Origin: Linnemannia schmuckeri
Taxonomy: Eukaryota; Mortierellomycota; Mortierellomycetes; Mortierellales; Mortierellaceae
Direction: 5' to 3'
Length of the DNA stretch: 64,000 nt
NCBI GenBank assembly: GCA_029449235.1
Contig: JANATG010000002.1
Span: 4,588,001 to 4,652,000 of the forward strand
The position numbers were made by a program, and so were the translations under genes. The notes under the pieces were generated by a model. That model ran no database searches. It was not told the origin of the DNA and saw nothing but the letters and a program-made list of their open reading frames with translations. Shown piece by piece: positions 1 through 12,527 of this stretch (position 1 is the first letter of the stretch; each line of letters starts with the position of its first letter).

Positions 1-2129
1 TTGAGCACTGAGTAGAGCGAGGGAACGGAGAACTAGCGAGAGGAAAAAACAATCCAGGGAATTTTGATCGTAATGAAAAGGACGATGGATCGTTGATTGG
101 ACTTCTCCTTAGACTTGAACAAACAAAAACAACAGCAAAGATAACAACCACCCCTTGCAGAAGGGGATAGCTCTTGTCGGTTCGTGCGTTCCTTTTTTTT
201 GGGGGGGGGAGGGGGGGATGTTGTTGATGATGTGCACAGGCGAACCCTTTTTTAGACCCTAGGAAAGAAACGAGACACAGGGTGGCCCATGCGAGGCTAT
301 TTCAAGAAGAAGAAGAAGAATGGGGAACCTAACTGGTATCCCAATGAAAGATACACACTTCATTCAGATCGTCATTCGGAACCCCATTCGGTATTTAGGT
401 GGCTGTGATCGATGAGATCCTTCGAACCCCGCAAAAATGAGAAATGAAAAATGAAAAATGAAAAATGAAAAAAACCATGATGGATTCACAGACAGTAAGC
501 CGTACACACACACATATGCCAATTTTTTTTTTCTTATTTCTTCCAGCTTGATGTCACTTCTTTCTTCATCGCACCTTCCACGTTTTTCCCTTCTTTCGCA
601 CTCATTGCCACCATCCATCTCTTTTGTTTCGCTCGTTCCTTTCCTGCCATCATCCTCTTCATTACCATCGCCAACTCAGTCCTTCTTCCTCTTCGTCCTC
701 TCAACTCTGTCCCCATCTACGCTCACTACACCAGCTAAAAAAAAAGCCTTTCTACACTTTATTGCTTGTTTGTTTGTTGTACTGTACGCATACACACACT
801 CTCTTGCCATTCTTTCTCCGTAAGCTCTTTGTTTCTGCCAGTCTCTCTTTTGTCCTCTTGTTTGCCATCTCTGCTCTCCTTCTTTTGTTTCCGTCTCCTT
901 TCCTCCTCTACTCGACTCAACTCATAAAGAATAAGCTTGTTTGGAGAATACCCTTCTCACCGTTCCTTTCTCTACCAACACCAAACATAAACTCACACAC
1001 TTATCAGTACACACTTTCGTTACTCACACTTACGCACACTGGCCACCAAGCAGGTAACGCAATAACGCAAGCCCCCCATCGGACACAAAACAAGAAAAAT
1101 TAGCCTTTTTTTTTTTATTTCTTGGCTTCGTACGACCCACCCACAACAATCATTTTTGTTTCTTTCTTGTTTTGTGCTTTGCACTGATGACTGACTGGTG
1201 CTGACAAACACCCTTGTCAACCTAGCTTAGATCTACTTGTTTTTATTCTTTTCTGTTCTTTTTCGTGGTTATTGATGGATATATATGATAGTGATGAATG
1301 ATCATCAACAAGAAGAGTAGAGGATACTCATTCACACAGAAGAGTAGCAAAAAAACAAAGCTGCGAGCCATGAGCGCAGTGGGGATTGAAGGTGACACCG
1401 AATCGATCCATCCGGTCGAAGGTGTCTGTGGGCTGGAAGAGGGAATGACTGGTAGTGTTTGTATGTAAATTGGTGTCCTTTGATTATGTCCTCTCTCTTT
1501 CTTCCATCTCTTCTCGTCATCTACGCCCTTCAACCTTTTTTTTTTCCTCCTTTGTCCCTCTTCCCTTCCCTTCTCATCTCCTCCTCACCCCTCTCGTCTC
1601 CTGTCTCCCTTTTTCCACCGCCCTCTCCTTGAACAAAACCTTACTTAGTTTTACTCACTTGCTCCTACTCGCATATCTACTTCTTTCTTTTCTTTCTTTT
1701 CTTTCTTTCTTACTTGCTCACGTACTCACTATTCTCATACTCACATTCACATCCTCCTTTCTCTTCTACCTTTGCACAACAATTGTTACGCTTCCTTGCT
1801 TGTCCTTGCCTTTAAAAAACACACACGCACACACATACATACGTACATACATACAAACAACACACATATATTTACACTGTCTGATACTCCTACTGCTTGC
1901 TACACCTGTATGTCCTCTCCCCCTTTTCTTTGTTCACAAGCACACTCACCCATCAACGACACACATCCCCTTCCCTCAAACACATACGAACAACAAACAA
2001 AGAAAAGCAGAACCTCCTAACCAAGACATATACACACCCTATGACCTTCCTCATCTCATCCTTTTTTTTTCTGTTTTTTTTCTTTCCAACTTCTAGATTG
2101 ACTGTTACTAGTCAAGTGCCCCTTGCAGC
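1..2129. other. Intergenic/leader DNA, pyrimidine-rich on the + strand
   Basis: No convincing gene is seen. The + strand from about 530 to 2110 is dominated by C/T with short CA and TCTT runs, and open frames here are compositional (Ser/Leu/Thr/His-rich with no domain). A run of CA and TACA dinucleotides lies near 1815-1870. The stretch directly upstream of 2130 is probably the 5' untranslated leader and promoter of the Cdc4-like gene. A short repeat of 'gaaaaat' units lies at 438-470. Confidence 0.6.
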
Positions 2130-5100
2130 ATGAATCCGAACCGCCCACAGAGAACCCACTCTGTCCAGTCCCCTCCCACCCCTCCAAGTCTTCCCCAGTC
2201 CTCATCCTCATCTTCTTCTACCTCTCAATCTACCAGAACCACCCGCTCCGCTCTCCATCGTTCCGCCACAGCTGCCGCCACCGCAAACACAAACAATTCA
2301 CACACAGATACAGATATGAACCCTGCCAACAGACATCGTTCAGAAAAGTCATCTGCGACTGAACCCTCCACTCGCCGTACTTCGTCCTCGACCCGTCGCA
2401 AGCCCACCTCCACCACCTTCTCTCTTGCACCCATGACCACAACCACCGTCGTTACCACCACAACAACAACCTCGACAGAATACCCTCCACTCTACTTCAA
2501 GCCTCCCCCAATACCAGCCAACCTCGACCCAAAGATCTTTCCTCTCGCTGATACCCCTACCCCACCCGCCTTGAAAAAGTTTTGCTTTGATCTCAATGGA
2601 CAGCCAACCTTTTTCAGGGAGAACCAGGAGAATGAGCACACCATGGGCCAGGTAATGAACGGGAGCAAAACTCTGAACAAAAGGGGGTCTTGTGACCATA
2701 TCCCACAATATCGTCCCCTCTCTCTTACTTTTGGCTATCCTTTCAGCCTGCTACCCACCACCTTGTCTGTGTCTATTCTGTTGTTCGCCGGAAAAAAAAG
2801 CTTGCGGAGGTGATTCTATTCCACCAACCATGCAACATAACCACCGAAAAAAACACTTTATTCATCACACTTTTGCTTTATTCTTTTATTATTGAACTAT
2901 CGCTTATTAATAGCTGGAGGATGCCTTGTTCAACCTCAGTGCGTCGGCACATCAACGGGCACTCAAATCGGCTTCGGAGCACAGCGGCTCCCACCCAGCG
3001 GTCAGTAACAACGCACACAACTCGAGCCAGCGACTGGAGCTGCATGGACAGGACGATTTTTCAATGACAAAGGAGACGGTGCGCGGGAACGGACACGACC
3101 AATCGACCATGACGACTATTACTCGTAAGTCTGTGGAACATCCTCGGCGAGGACTCGCTGTCCCTAACTGGCGCTCTCGCGAGGGGTGTCGTGCCAAGAA
3201 ACGTCCAGCCTCGCCCATCACTCCCGGCGGCTCAGTGGATGTATCGATGCCTCAACCTCTGTTGGCCGCTTCTGCCCCATCAAACCTGATCCCCTCTTCC
3301 TCCTCTTCCGCTAATCCCGCCACCAAGGCCGAGTCTGCCGATGCCTACTTTTTGGACAGGTCTTCACCCCCACACAAAAAGTCCAAGCGACCATGGACTA
3401 ACTCGCCTCTTCATCCCCAGACCGCTGGAGCACCAACAACAGCGTCTGCCTCAGAAACATCGTCTGCTAGTCAACCTGGCCGGAAATTGGCTGCTTCTGT
3501 TTCAGCTCCGTCCTTTGCCGATTTTGCAACCCCCGCCGCTCCCAGCCGCTCAAGGATCTCCGAGCGTGCGAGAGAACTCTCTGCTCATGTCGCAGACCTC
3601 AGTGGAGCCATTGATCCTCTCGGGCTTCCCTCGCCGTCGCTCTCTCCCACGGCTCTGACCCAGGTCACATCTGCCGGCTCGAGCTCCGATGGCATCCTGA
3701 CCAGAAGACGTCACAAAACTGTCCCAACCTCGTTCCAGCAGCATGATCAGGAAGATGCGCTCCAGGAGAGGGAGGGTGAAGATGAAGAGATCTATACCGA
3801 GGACGATGAGGAAATCGATGGAGAGATGGATATCGAACGATCTCTGCAACAGGCTGGTGTTGGGCAAACTTCAACCTTGCTGGATCTGCCTGCTATGATT
3901 GCGACCTTTGACGCCCTTCCCTCGAGTCTGCAGTCATACATGCTCTTTCACTTTCTTCGTCGCAGTCCTGCGCCCACTCTTCAGTTTGTGAGCTCTATCA
4001 TCCTGGCGACCATGAAACAAGACTTTTTGTCGCTCTTGCCTATCGAGCTGAGCCGCAACATTCTCCGCTTCTTGGATGGTCGTAGTCTTTGCAAGGCGGC
4101 TCAGGTCAGCAAGCAGTGGCGTGTTGTTGTGGATTCTGACGCCCATATCTGGATGCACCAGTTCCAGCGAGAGGGATTCGTTTTGGAGGAACGTGAGGAG
4201 GAAGAAGCGTTTGCGCAGAAGCTCGGTATTGATGGTCACTACGGAGTCCGCCCCAGCTATCAGGAGAGAAAGTTGCAGGCCAAGAGGAGGATGATCAAGG
4301 GCAAGGGTCGCCTCAACCATGCGGTCGTTCGCCCCACAGATTTGCCTGATTCTCCTCTTTACCCGAACGACGTGACGATGGACGAAGTGGATCAATCTGC
4401 GAGCGGTCATCCTGGACAGCACGATACGGGCAACAAGGGCCATGACTGGGACAGTGATACTGCGGAGGAGGATATTGACATCAAGCAGGAAGAGGAAGAG
4501 GCATTTATGACGCCCGATGCAGCGCCGCCATCGCCCACTACCAGTCTTACAGGACGATTCAACGATGCTGATTCAGAGGATGAGTCCATGGATCAGGATC
4601 TCGTTGAGGAGCCCTTTGGGCCTATGGCACCCTCGACCGACCATCCCTTCAAGGCGCTGTTCCGTCGTCACTGGATCACCCGCCAGAACTGGACCAAGGG
4701 CAGGGCCAAGCACATCCAATTCAGAGGGCACAGTGACCGTGTCGTCACCTGTCTGCAATTTGACTCGGAGAAGATCATCTCTGGCTATGATGATCAATCG
4801 ATCCATGTCTACGACACTGTGACCGGAAACCGCCTCAAGAAGTTGGACGGCCATGAGGGTGGTGTCTGGGCGTTGCAATACCGCGGCAACACGCTCGTTT
4901 CTGGAGCGACAGACAGGACTGTTCGCGTCTGGGATATCGAAAAGGGCATCTGCACGCATGTCTTCCGTGGTCACACGTCAACTGTCCGCTGTTTACAGAT
5001 TGTCATGCCCGTGAACGTCAACAAGGATCCTCATGGCGTTCCGAAGTATGAGCCTGAGTTCCCTGTAATCGTAACGGGATCGCGCGACTCGACTTTGTTG

Positions 5101-6221
5101 GTTTGGCGTCTTCCTGATCCCGAACTGAACGGTCACATGTCGCCCACGGACAATGGATGGCTCCTGCATACCTTAACTGGTCACTCCCAGTCGGTGCGTG
5201 CTTTGGCAGCAGAGGGCAGTACCCTGGTGTCGGGTTCATATGACTGCACGGTCCGCGTCTGGAACATTGTGACAGGAGCATTGATTCACCGTCTCCAGGG
5301 TCATGCTCAAAAGGTGTATTCTGTTGTTCTGGACAAGGAGCGTAACCAGTGCATGAGTGGAAGCATGGACTCGTATGTCCGCATTTGGTCTTTGGAGGAC
5401 GGATCCTGCCTGCATGTCCTTGAAGGTAATAAGCACATGCATGTCTGTTTGTGTTGGAATGTCACTGAGGTGTTGCACGAGAGATACATGAAATTGTTCC
5501 ACTAACCGGGTACCCTGATTTATGTACATCTTTTTTTTTTCAAATTAGGCCATGCGGCATTGGTCGGCTTGCTGGGGCTGAATGCCAATCATTTGGTATC
5601 TGCTGCAGCAGATTGTACGGTCAGGATCTGGGACCCAGCCCGTGGTGTCTGTCTGAGAGTTCTTGCCGCGCACTCGGCGGCGATTACTTGCTTCCAGCAC
5701 GATGGCAGCAAGGTCATTTCTGGATCGGATGGAAACTTGAAAATGTGGGATTTCAACACTGGCAAATTTGTCCGCAACCTGTTGACGGGATTGGGAAGTG
5801 TCTGGCAGGTCAAGTTTGACGAGCGTCGATGTGTCGCTGCCGTCCAACGTGCTGCCGCCAACGGCGCCAACGTTCCCAACGGCCTCACGTACTTTGAAGT
5901 GAGTGTTTTTCTTCTTGTTTGTCTGTGGTTTTTAGCTGTTATACATTTGAGCCTTTTTCGACGAGTCTGGTTACTTACGTGACTGTGCTTTCTTATTCCA
6001 CATGTTTTTAGGTGCTGGATTACGGAGTGTATGGAATTGAAGAGCCGTTTGAGAATGCTCCAGCTCTGCCAGTGGATGATATTGCCGGAGGAGTTGGAGT
6101 GCCGGCAGGCGGAGCTGGCGCTGCTGCTGCTGCTGCTGGTGGTGGTGGAGCAGGTGGAGCAGGTGGAGCAGGTGCTGGACTCCCTGCGATTGCGGGTCCC
6201 CCTGGTCAAGCTGCCGTATAA
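2130..6221 (+). CDS. Cdc4/Fbxw7-type F-box and WD40 protein (SCF substrate receptor)
   Basis: Four exons fit in phase: 2130-2651, 2914-5425, 5549-5898 and 6012-6221, giving about 1197 residues. Residues ~498-540 (LPAMIATFDALPSS onward) resemble the dimerisation helix of Cdc4/Pop1. They are followed directly by an F-box at ~545-590 (LLPIELSRNILRFLDGRSL), which should bind Skp1. After an acidic Ser/Glu-rich linker, about seven WD40 blades run from ~776 to ~1125, with recurrent 'GH..V..L' and 'D.TVRVWD' signatures. By family knowledge these blades read phosphodegrons on cell-cycle regulators for SCF ubiquitination. The N-terminal 470 residues are low-complexity and Ser/Thr/Pro-rich. The last ~50 residues are an Ala/Gly tail not usual for the family. 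The start is the first ATG in the open first exon. The family is clear; orthology with Cdc4 rather than another Fbxw paralogue is an inference. Confidence 0.88.
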
Positions 6222-6548
6222 AGCTTCGTTACTACAAAACGGCTGACACTGCGATTAAAGAACTGCCTCTTTTGGTATCGCTCTTTTGCTTTGCTGTCTT
6301 TCCAGTTGCCATAGCCGCCTCTTTTCTGTTTGCCCTTCTTTTCCTGCTATTTTGTTGTTTTTTCCCCTTCACAACCTTTGTACCTTTTTCTGATCCTCTT
6401 TGATTGTATTCTAGTTGTTACTTTCGTTCCTCGTTCATACTTCAATGAAATTATGTAAACAAAAAAACACCAAAGGGGAATTGCCCATGCATTTTTGGGT
6501 GACGTGTTTGCGTAGTAAGATGAATGGATAAATAATGATTATATTTTT
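6222..6548. other. Convergent 3' intergenic region
   Basis: This 327 bp stretch separates the tail-to-tail Cdc4-like and metallophosphoesterase genes. It is T-rich on the + strand, with AATGAAATTATG- and ATAAATAATG-like A/T-rich stretches that could serve 3' end formation. Nothing coding is seen. Confidence 0.5.
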
Positions 6549-7304
6549 CTAAAGAAGTTTTTGTTTTTCAGAAGGCAGGAAGTGGGTCTTTTTCCTTGCC
6601 TGTCCTAAAGATGCGAGCGAAGAGGTAATGAGGTGGACGAGTCCGTAAAAGGCCCAAAGGAGGACGACGACCAGATCTGTGATGATGACGATCCAGACTT
6701 GAAGGTCGTTAAAGAATCCGCATGCCGTGTAGTGGAACTCCAATTCTTCCGCCTCCTCCTCGTTACTGTTGTTGTTTTCAGAAAGGGAAGAGTAAGAAGG
6801 GATCTTGATTTCGAACAGTCCCGAGTACCCGCCAAACTCTGCCATCATGGACCGTTGCGTGATTTCTCGCACTCTCAATGCTGGTGGTGGTGGTGGTGCC
6901 TGTCCCTTCACTTCCTTCTGCTTCTCTTCTTCATCCTGTTTCTGCGACGAACCGGAAGTTGAGAGAGAGAGGTCCGTCGTGGCGGAGGCGATCCAAGTAT
7001 CCTGACCGTGCTGGAGGGTATGAACGACATCGCATCCATAGTGATCATGTCCGTTTAGGACAAAGTCTGGACGAAGGGTGTTCAAGATCCATTGTGTTGT
7101 GTTGGGTGTCAGCATCGTCTGTTCAATAATTGTGTTGTCCCTAGAGATGACAAGATGTAAGTGCAAAAGATGACTGGAAATATTTAGAGTTTTTCTTTTT
7201 TTTTTTTTCATTCTTGATGTGATGTGTCGATTGAGTTTTCGTGAGATTAATTGGTCATGTATCACTTGTTCAAAATTGCAATCGAGACTCCTGGAAATAC
7301 AAAA

Positions 7305-7342
<38 letters not shown>

Positions 7343-8659
7343 AGGAAAAGGAAAACATACCAGTGGACGCGGATGTCTGGGGGGTCGACACAAATGCCCT
7401 GCTCCTTGTGGAAAGGGATATGCGTTAAGAGGACGATCTTGTCCTTGGGATTGTTCTCTTTCAGCAATGAGGCTTCCTGCAAGAACTTCCATGTCTGTCC
7501 TCGGAGGTTCTATTTGTTAAATAGAAAGACGTTAGGAAAGATGTCGTTGAGAATTTGATGGAAAGGAAGGACAGACATCCTGTTTGTTGATCAACTGGCT
7601 GCAAAAAAAAAACAAGGCATAGTTGTACCTCGTCGGAAGAAGGTCCGTCGAGGAGCATAGTGTTCAGAACAACCAAATGCAACCTCCTACGACTCCCATC
7701 GCTAATTCTTCCATTACTGGTGCTCTGCGTCCTCCGAGAATTCGTATCGTTCTCACTTGCGCCGTCTGCGTCAATTACAGGAATATCCATAGAACTGATG
7801 AAGTTGGACTTGCCAAAAACCTGCTCCCACCGCTCCACCCGGTCCTGTGAAATATCGTATCCATATCCGATATCGTGATTGCCCGTAATGTTGATCATCA
7901 CCGGCACACTGCTCTCCTCTCCTGCTACTACTGCTCCTGAGGATAATGAAGGGTCGGGAAAGATGGACCGGTAGCGAGCCACACGAACATCAAATTCTGC
8001 ATCATCGATCCATTGACTTGAGAAGAGGTCTCCCAGGATGCTGACGTGTGTAGGCGACCGGGGGGTATGAGGTTTCCTTGATTTTGAGAGGAAGGCGGAG
8101 AGGAGGGCGAGAGGTTCCCAAGAGGAACTCATCATTTGCTTATAGATGTGGCGCATGTATGCGTCGTTGAATGCTAGGTCCACATGTGCTTTTTGGTTGA
8201 GGGATATGAAGGAAGGAAAAGTGAAGGTGATAATTAGTAAAAATTGTACAGTGGAAGCGAGTAAGGGTCTCCCAGAGCATTCTTTTTTTTTCTCTGTGCG
8301 ACGATGAGCCATTTAGAGGAGATGCTTAGTCGTGTGGGTAGGAGAAAGTGTGCTGTGTCGCTGTTCCAGCGCCAGTCCAAGAAACAAGAAAAAAAAAGTA
8401 GGGCTGTCGCATGGTCCGTTCTCCTTCCTTCCTTTCTTCCACCCTCAAAAAAAAAGGACATACCTCGCTTGCCGAGTCGCCTGATCTTTGCATCGCCTTC
8501 CATCTGGGGGTCAGCAAAGACAACCATCCTCATGAAGGAATCCTTCGAGTCCCAGTTCCAATGACAGGCGATGCGGGCATGGTTCTGGAGGACGATGGTT
8601 CCGATGATGGCTAAGCCTGTGGCCGTGTAGAGGATCCCGAGGATTATTCTTGCCAGCAT
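6549..8659 (-). CDS. Metallophosphoesterase of the Cdc1/Ted1/PGAP5 family
   Basis: Four exons read on the minus strand, 8659-8464, 8188-7629, 7509-7361 and 7140-6549, joining in phase to about 498 residues. An N-terminal membrane segment (residues 3-24) precedes the calcineurin-like metallophosphoesterase motifs: VVFADPQ (~45-52), SILGDLF, ITGNHDIGYG, LLTHIPFHKE and LNGHDHYGCD. These supply the expected Asp, Asn and His ligands for two metals. A second hydrophobic stretch near the C-terminus (VWIVIITDLVVVLLWAFYGL) gives the two-span topology typical of PGAP5/Ted1. Family members act in the ER/Golgi on the ethanolamine phosphate of GPI anchors during cargo sorting. Intron 3 contains a 29-base poly-A (poly-T on the coding strand). 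The family is certain; the choice between Ted1-like and Cdc1-like is not. Confidence 0.87.
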
Positions 8660-8797
8660 CCTCTTGTCGTTTTTTGTGTTTTGTATTTTTTGAAGGTGGG
8701 AGAGTTTGGTTGATGGAAGGTTTGTCGAGAGATGAGCAAGAAGGTGCGTGTGGGTGGGAAGTGAGAGAAAGAATAATGAATAATGCGAGTCAAGGAA

Positions 8798-8832
<35 letters not shown>

Positions 8833-9470
8833 GGCGAAGGAGGAAGGAGACGATAGAGAGAGAAACAAAAATAGGAGTAAGAATTAAATGAATTGCCTTC
8901 CTTTATCTCCTTCTCTCCTTTCCAGACCTCAGTCGTCGTTGTTGTTCGCATGGAATGGAGGACGGGTCAGGCACCACTAACGACAAAGAGAAGAGACAAA
9001 ATAACCGTATTCAATCAGCGATTGGAATCCGCTCGTGTGAGCACTCCTAAAAAAGAGAAGAGAGCGTTTTTTTGTCTGGTACCGTGGTACGGTAGAAAAG
9101 ACGCCACCAAATCAAACTAGTTGAATTTAAAAAAGCCACGATCAAGCAGATCCCATCTGGGATGTGCTTTTTTGATTGTTATGCTGATCCAACCTCTCCA
9201 GCACCTTATTTTTATTTTTTGCACTGCCTTTCCCTGCTTAGCATAGCCACCGAATGATCCTGCAAGTCGACTTTTCGACTGTTATTCACTGTATCGATCC
9301 AGTCCCCGGCTTAATGTTTGCTACTTTAGGCAATGGAAGAATAAGAATGAGAGGAAAAAGAGTTGGAAAGAAATCCAATAACAAAATGTTGCGATAGATC
9401 CAACCCCCACCATGCTGCATAGTATCCAAATTCTCACTTGAGACCCAGCGATTTAACAAGAAAAGAAGGC
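8660..9470. other. Intergenic DNA upstream of the metallophosphoesterase gene
   Basis: The first ~250 bp hold the presumed promoter and leader of the minus-strand metallophosphoesterase gene, including a 31-base A-run at 8800-8830. A small inverted repeat (gtcga-cttt-tcgac) occurs near 9269. No open frame with recognisable protein signature is seen. Confidence 0.5.
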
Positions 9471-9808
9471 TGAGTATTTCGGACCTTGCAGTTGAATTGA
9501 ACTGCCAGCTCCACCACGAGAGGTACCTATCCTGTTTAGATGCTCTCGGTTGATAGCAGCTGGATGAGACTAACTGACTACCCTGCAAGTTTACACCCTA
9601 CTAGGAATAGGCAATCGCACCCCAAGAGTAAGAGCACATGACCACAAGAGGTCTTATCCGACAGACGTGGCATAAACAGGAGTGGCCAATATTGATGCCT
9701 TGCCTGAAAGGCACACGCTGCTTCGCCAAGCATCAAGAACCAAGAATTGAGAAACCTTCCTCTCTTTCTAAACCATTTGCTCTGTAACAATAAGAAACTG
9801 CAAGGCAG
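9471..9808. repeat. Unclassified interspersed repeat, copy 1
   Basis: This block matches 10067-10403 along nearly its whole length, with an almost unbroken core around ctcggttgatagcagctgg through 'caccctactaggaataggca'. By eye the copies agree at very roughly four bases in five, with small indels. Similarity may continue more weakly for another ~50 bp ('actttcctt'). There are no obvious terminal inverted repeats or target-site duplications. The frames are broken in this copy. It could be a decayed transposable element or a solo LTR; no class can be assigned from sequence alone. Confidence 0.75.
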
Positions 9809-10066
9809 GGGTATACGATTTTCAAAAGTTGTCTACTTTCCTTGTTGTTTCGATGTTGAGCGCGATTATCGGTCCCGTCCTGAGAACGACATACGTGGGA
9901 TCCAATTCAAAATGATGAGTGAGAAAGAAAAAGGACGTTAGAAGAAAGTCGACTTTTTTAAGCATTTCGTCCACACAAGCAAGCTCACCATCCTGGACTG
10001 CCTCTTATTGCTGTCAAAGACATGGGACCCGAGATGAAGATAAGGCACCCCAATCCAAGCTCATCC
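9809..10066. other. Spacer between the two repeat copies
   Basis: A 258 bp stretch of unique-looking sequence separates the two direct copies of the unclassified repeat. No gene or structured element is recognised. Confidence 0.4.
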
Positions 10067-10403
10067 TGAGTATTTTGGACCTTTGCAGTTGCTTTGCACT
10101 GTCAACTCCACCACGAGGGGCACCTATCCCGTTTAGATGCTCTCGGTTGATAGCAGCTGGATGAGACTAACTGACTATCCTGCAAGTTTACACCCTACTA
10201 GGAATAGGCATTCGCGCCCCAAGGGTATGAGAACTATAGACCACAAGAGACCTTATCCGACAGACGCGGCACAGTCAGGAACGGCCAATATGCCTTGCCT
10301 GAAAGACACACGCTGTTTCGCCAAGCATCAAGAATCATGAACCGATGAACATTATCCTCTCCTCGAACCGTCAGCTTTACAAGCAATAAAAAACAATGCA
10401 GGA
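10067..10403. repeat. Unclassified interspersed repeat, copy 2
   Basis: Direct-orientation partner of 9471-9808, offset by about 596 bp. The + strand of this copy keeps an open frame at 10137-10340 beginning MLSVDSSWMRLTDYPASLHP. The same reading begins in copy 1 but stops early, so the element may descend from something coding. Alternatively the frame is chance. No known domain is recognised. Confidence 0.75.
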
Positions 10404-11361
10404 AAGTGAATTGAATGTGCACTTTCCTTTTGTAGTGGCGCATGAGAACTTGTCCATGGAGTCCTTGAGATTGTTGAATGTCGAGTAGAGGGACCGACAT
10501 GAGCGAATGAGTATTGAGGAAGAAGTGTCAGGGAAGGACAAGAAGGAAGTGAAGAGGAAGAAGGAAGGAAGGGGAGGTGGTAAGAAACAAAAAGTAAGAG
10601 AGAAAGAAAGAAAGGAGGAAGAGGAGGGAGCGATGAAAAAGACTGTTTTATATGGGAGGGAGGGTGACCAGGGCAGAACGAAGGAGAAAGAGAGAGGGAG
10701 AGGGGAGAGAATAGAGATCCCGAGTTAGGTGAACGCAGAACAAAGACAAGCAAGTGTTGGCAAAGAGGAAAGGGAGAAGGGAGACGGAAGGCGAAAGGTG
10801 AAAGAAAGAAAGAAAAGAGAAAAGAAGAAAGAAGCGAAAGCACGAGGGTGGTAAAGAAATAAAAAGGCCATCAACGGATTGCCTATTCTCCCCCTGACGA
10901 TTTCGAAAAATGGGCAGTCACTTTTCATATGCAGCTGCTATTTGCCTTCATTTTTGGTCGTGTGCCTGCCCTTGCTTGTCTTTGGAACTACTTTATTGGT
11001 CCAACAGTCAGGGGGAAGGAAGAGGACGCGAAGGCGCGGCGGAAGAGAGTGCAAGGGGTGCTGGGTATGACGACTGTGGGAAAGGAGGGAAGAGGGAGCG
11101 AGCAAAAAAAACAACAAAAACGAGGCATAAAGTGAGGCAAGCAAACAAACAAGCAACAAACATACAAGCAAAGAAAATAACAATGGAAGCATGTAAGCGC
11201 CATAGCAAACACAGCAACAGCAAGCAAAGAAATATATAACATCCACACAAACAACATCCGAGTAAAGAAACACGAAAAAGAAAGCGCGTCATTCATATTA
11301 TTGAACAGTTGCCGTTAATGTCCTATTGTACAAGATGAGAGCTAGCTACGTGGTGAAAGGG

Positions 11362-11408
<47 letters not shown>

Positions 11409-11683
11409 GAAAGAGGGAAAGAGCGAAACAGCATCACGAACTTGCTTGCGCGCAAAACGAATGACCTTCCTTCTTCTCTCATACGATATTCTCACGAGAA
11501 GGCGCAGAAAAAAAAAAAGGGGTCAATGCACTCCGTCGGTAATTAACTTCCTCTTTCGTATAAGGGCAAGTCCTCTTTCACCCTTTTCACTTTGGCTTTC
11601 TTTCTTCTCTTCTCTTCTCTTCTCTTATATCTCAGTGACCTCTTCGCAGCCTCCATTAGCAGCCCTACAAAAAACCAAGAGCA
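10404..11683. other. Intergenic, purine-rich then T/C-rich DNA with a 43-base A-run
   Basis: From ~10500 to ~10850 the + strand is strongly purine-rich (GAAGGA/GAAAGA units). A poly-A of 43 bases sits at 11362-11404. A TTCTC microsatellite (~11602-11626) lies just before the kinase start and is probably in its leader. Open frames across this stretch are low-complexity and are not believed. Confidence 0.5.
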
Positions 11684-12483
11684 ATGGACAACAGCAGTCC
11701 CTCCCTCACTGACCCCTCTGTCCCCGTCGATCCTTTCGACATCACCCACGCTATGCCACCCTTTCTCAACCACAACACCACCCTCACCAACCCTCCTCCC
11801 TCTATCGATCCCCTCGATAACATCTACAGCATACAACCCTCCATCGTCCACGACCCCACTATCGTCGATCCTCCACTCCCCGCCGATCTACTCGATTATA
11901 TCTACCTCATGCAACCTCCTCCAGTCCCCATCAATCACGAAGTAGTCGCGACGGCTATCCCCAACAACGATATTCTTCGTGGCACCCCTGTTGCCGAGCC
12001 CAATGAAACCTGGTTGAATGATGTACTTGGCAACACTGCTTGTCCGATTCGTAATCAACACTCTGACCGCAACTACCAAACCACAGGCAACGCTATCGCC
12101 CTGGACCATGGCGACAAGGAGCCAAACCCAATTGCCGCCATCAGCACCACACAACTATTTCGCGCTGCCGGCCCTTCAATTCCCACCGCACATACAGCTG
12201 CTCGCGTTACTGACTGTCATTCACACGTCGACATGCACAACCAAACTGCCGTCACCTTCAGCCCTCCTCTCGACCAAGAGCAGACGGCAACCGTCCCCAA
12301 GATGATATTTGTCGACTCCATCACTTGTGAGGCATACGCAGAGTCGACACACTTGGGCGGAGGAACATTTGGGGCGGTTTATGAAGTTGTCGACAGATTT
12401 GGAGGAATATCTGCCCTGAAAGTCCCCAAAAAGACCGCAACGAAGACGATGGTGAGTATAGATATATTTTTTCGAGACTCAGT

Positions 12484-12527
<44 letters not shown>

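Noticed and set aside
458..2096. Several long + strand frames rich in Ser, Leu, Thr and His
   Set aside because: They overlap one another in different frames, follow the C/T composition and show no domain. They are leader or promoter DNA upstream of the Cdc4-like gene.
5589..6209. 206-codon minus frame opposite the Cdc4-like exons
   Set aside because: It is the shadow of WD40 coding sequence and the Ala/Gly-coding repeats on the + strand.
7509..7628. An extra exon in the metallophosphoesterase gene reading PVDQQTGCLSF
   Set aside because: The direct join from 7629 to 7509 (SSDE to NLRGQTWKFL) is in phase and gives the family-like sequence, so this stretch is best treated as intron.
9130..9175. 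Possible terminator-like or tRNA-like hairpin near gatcccatctgggat
   Set aside because: The stem is short, and no A/B-box or acceptor-stem pairing of a tRNA could be made. No tRNA or rRNA gene was found anywhere in the window.
10352..11296. Hydrophobic, Phe/Leu/Ser-rich minus-strand frames
   Set aside because: They are reverse complements of purine-rich tracts. Apparent membrane character is a result of the T/C composition.
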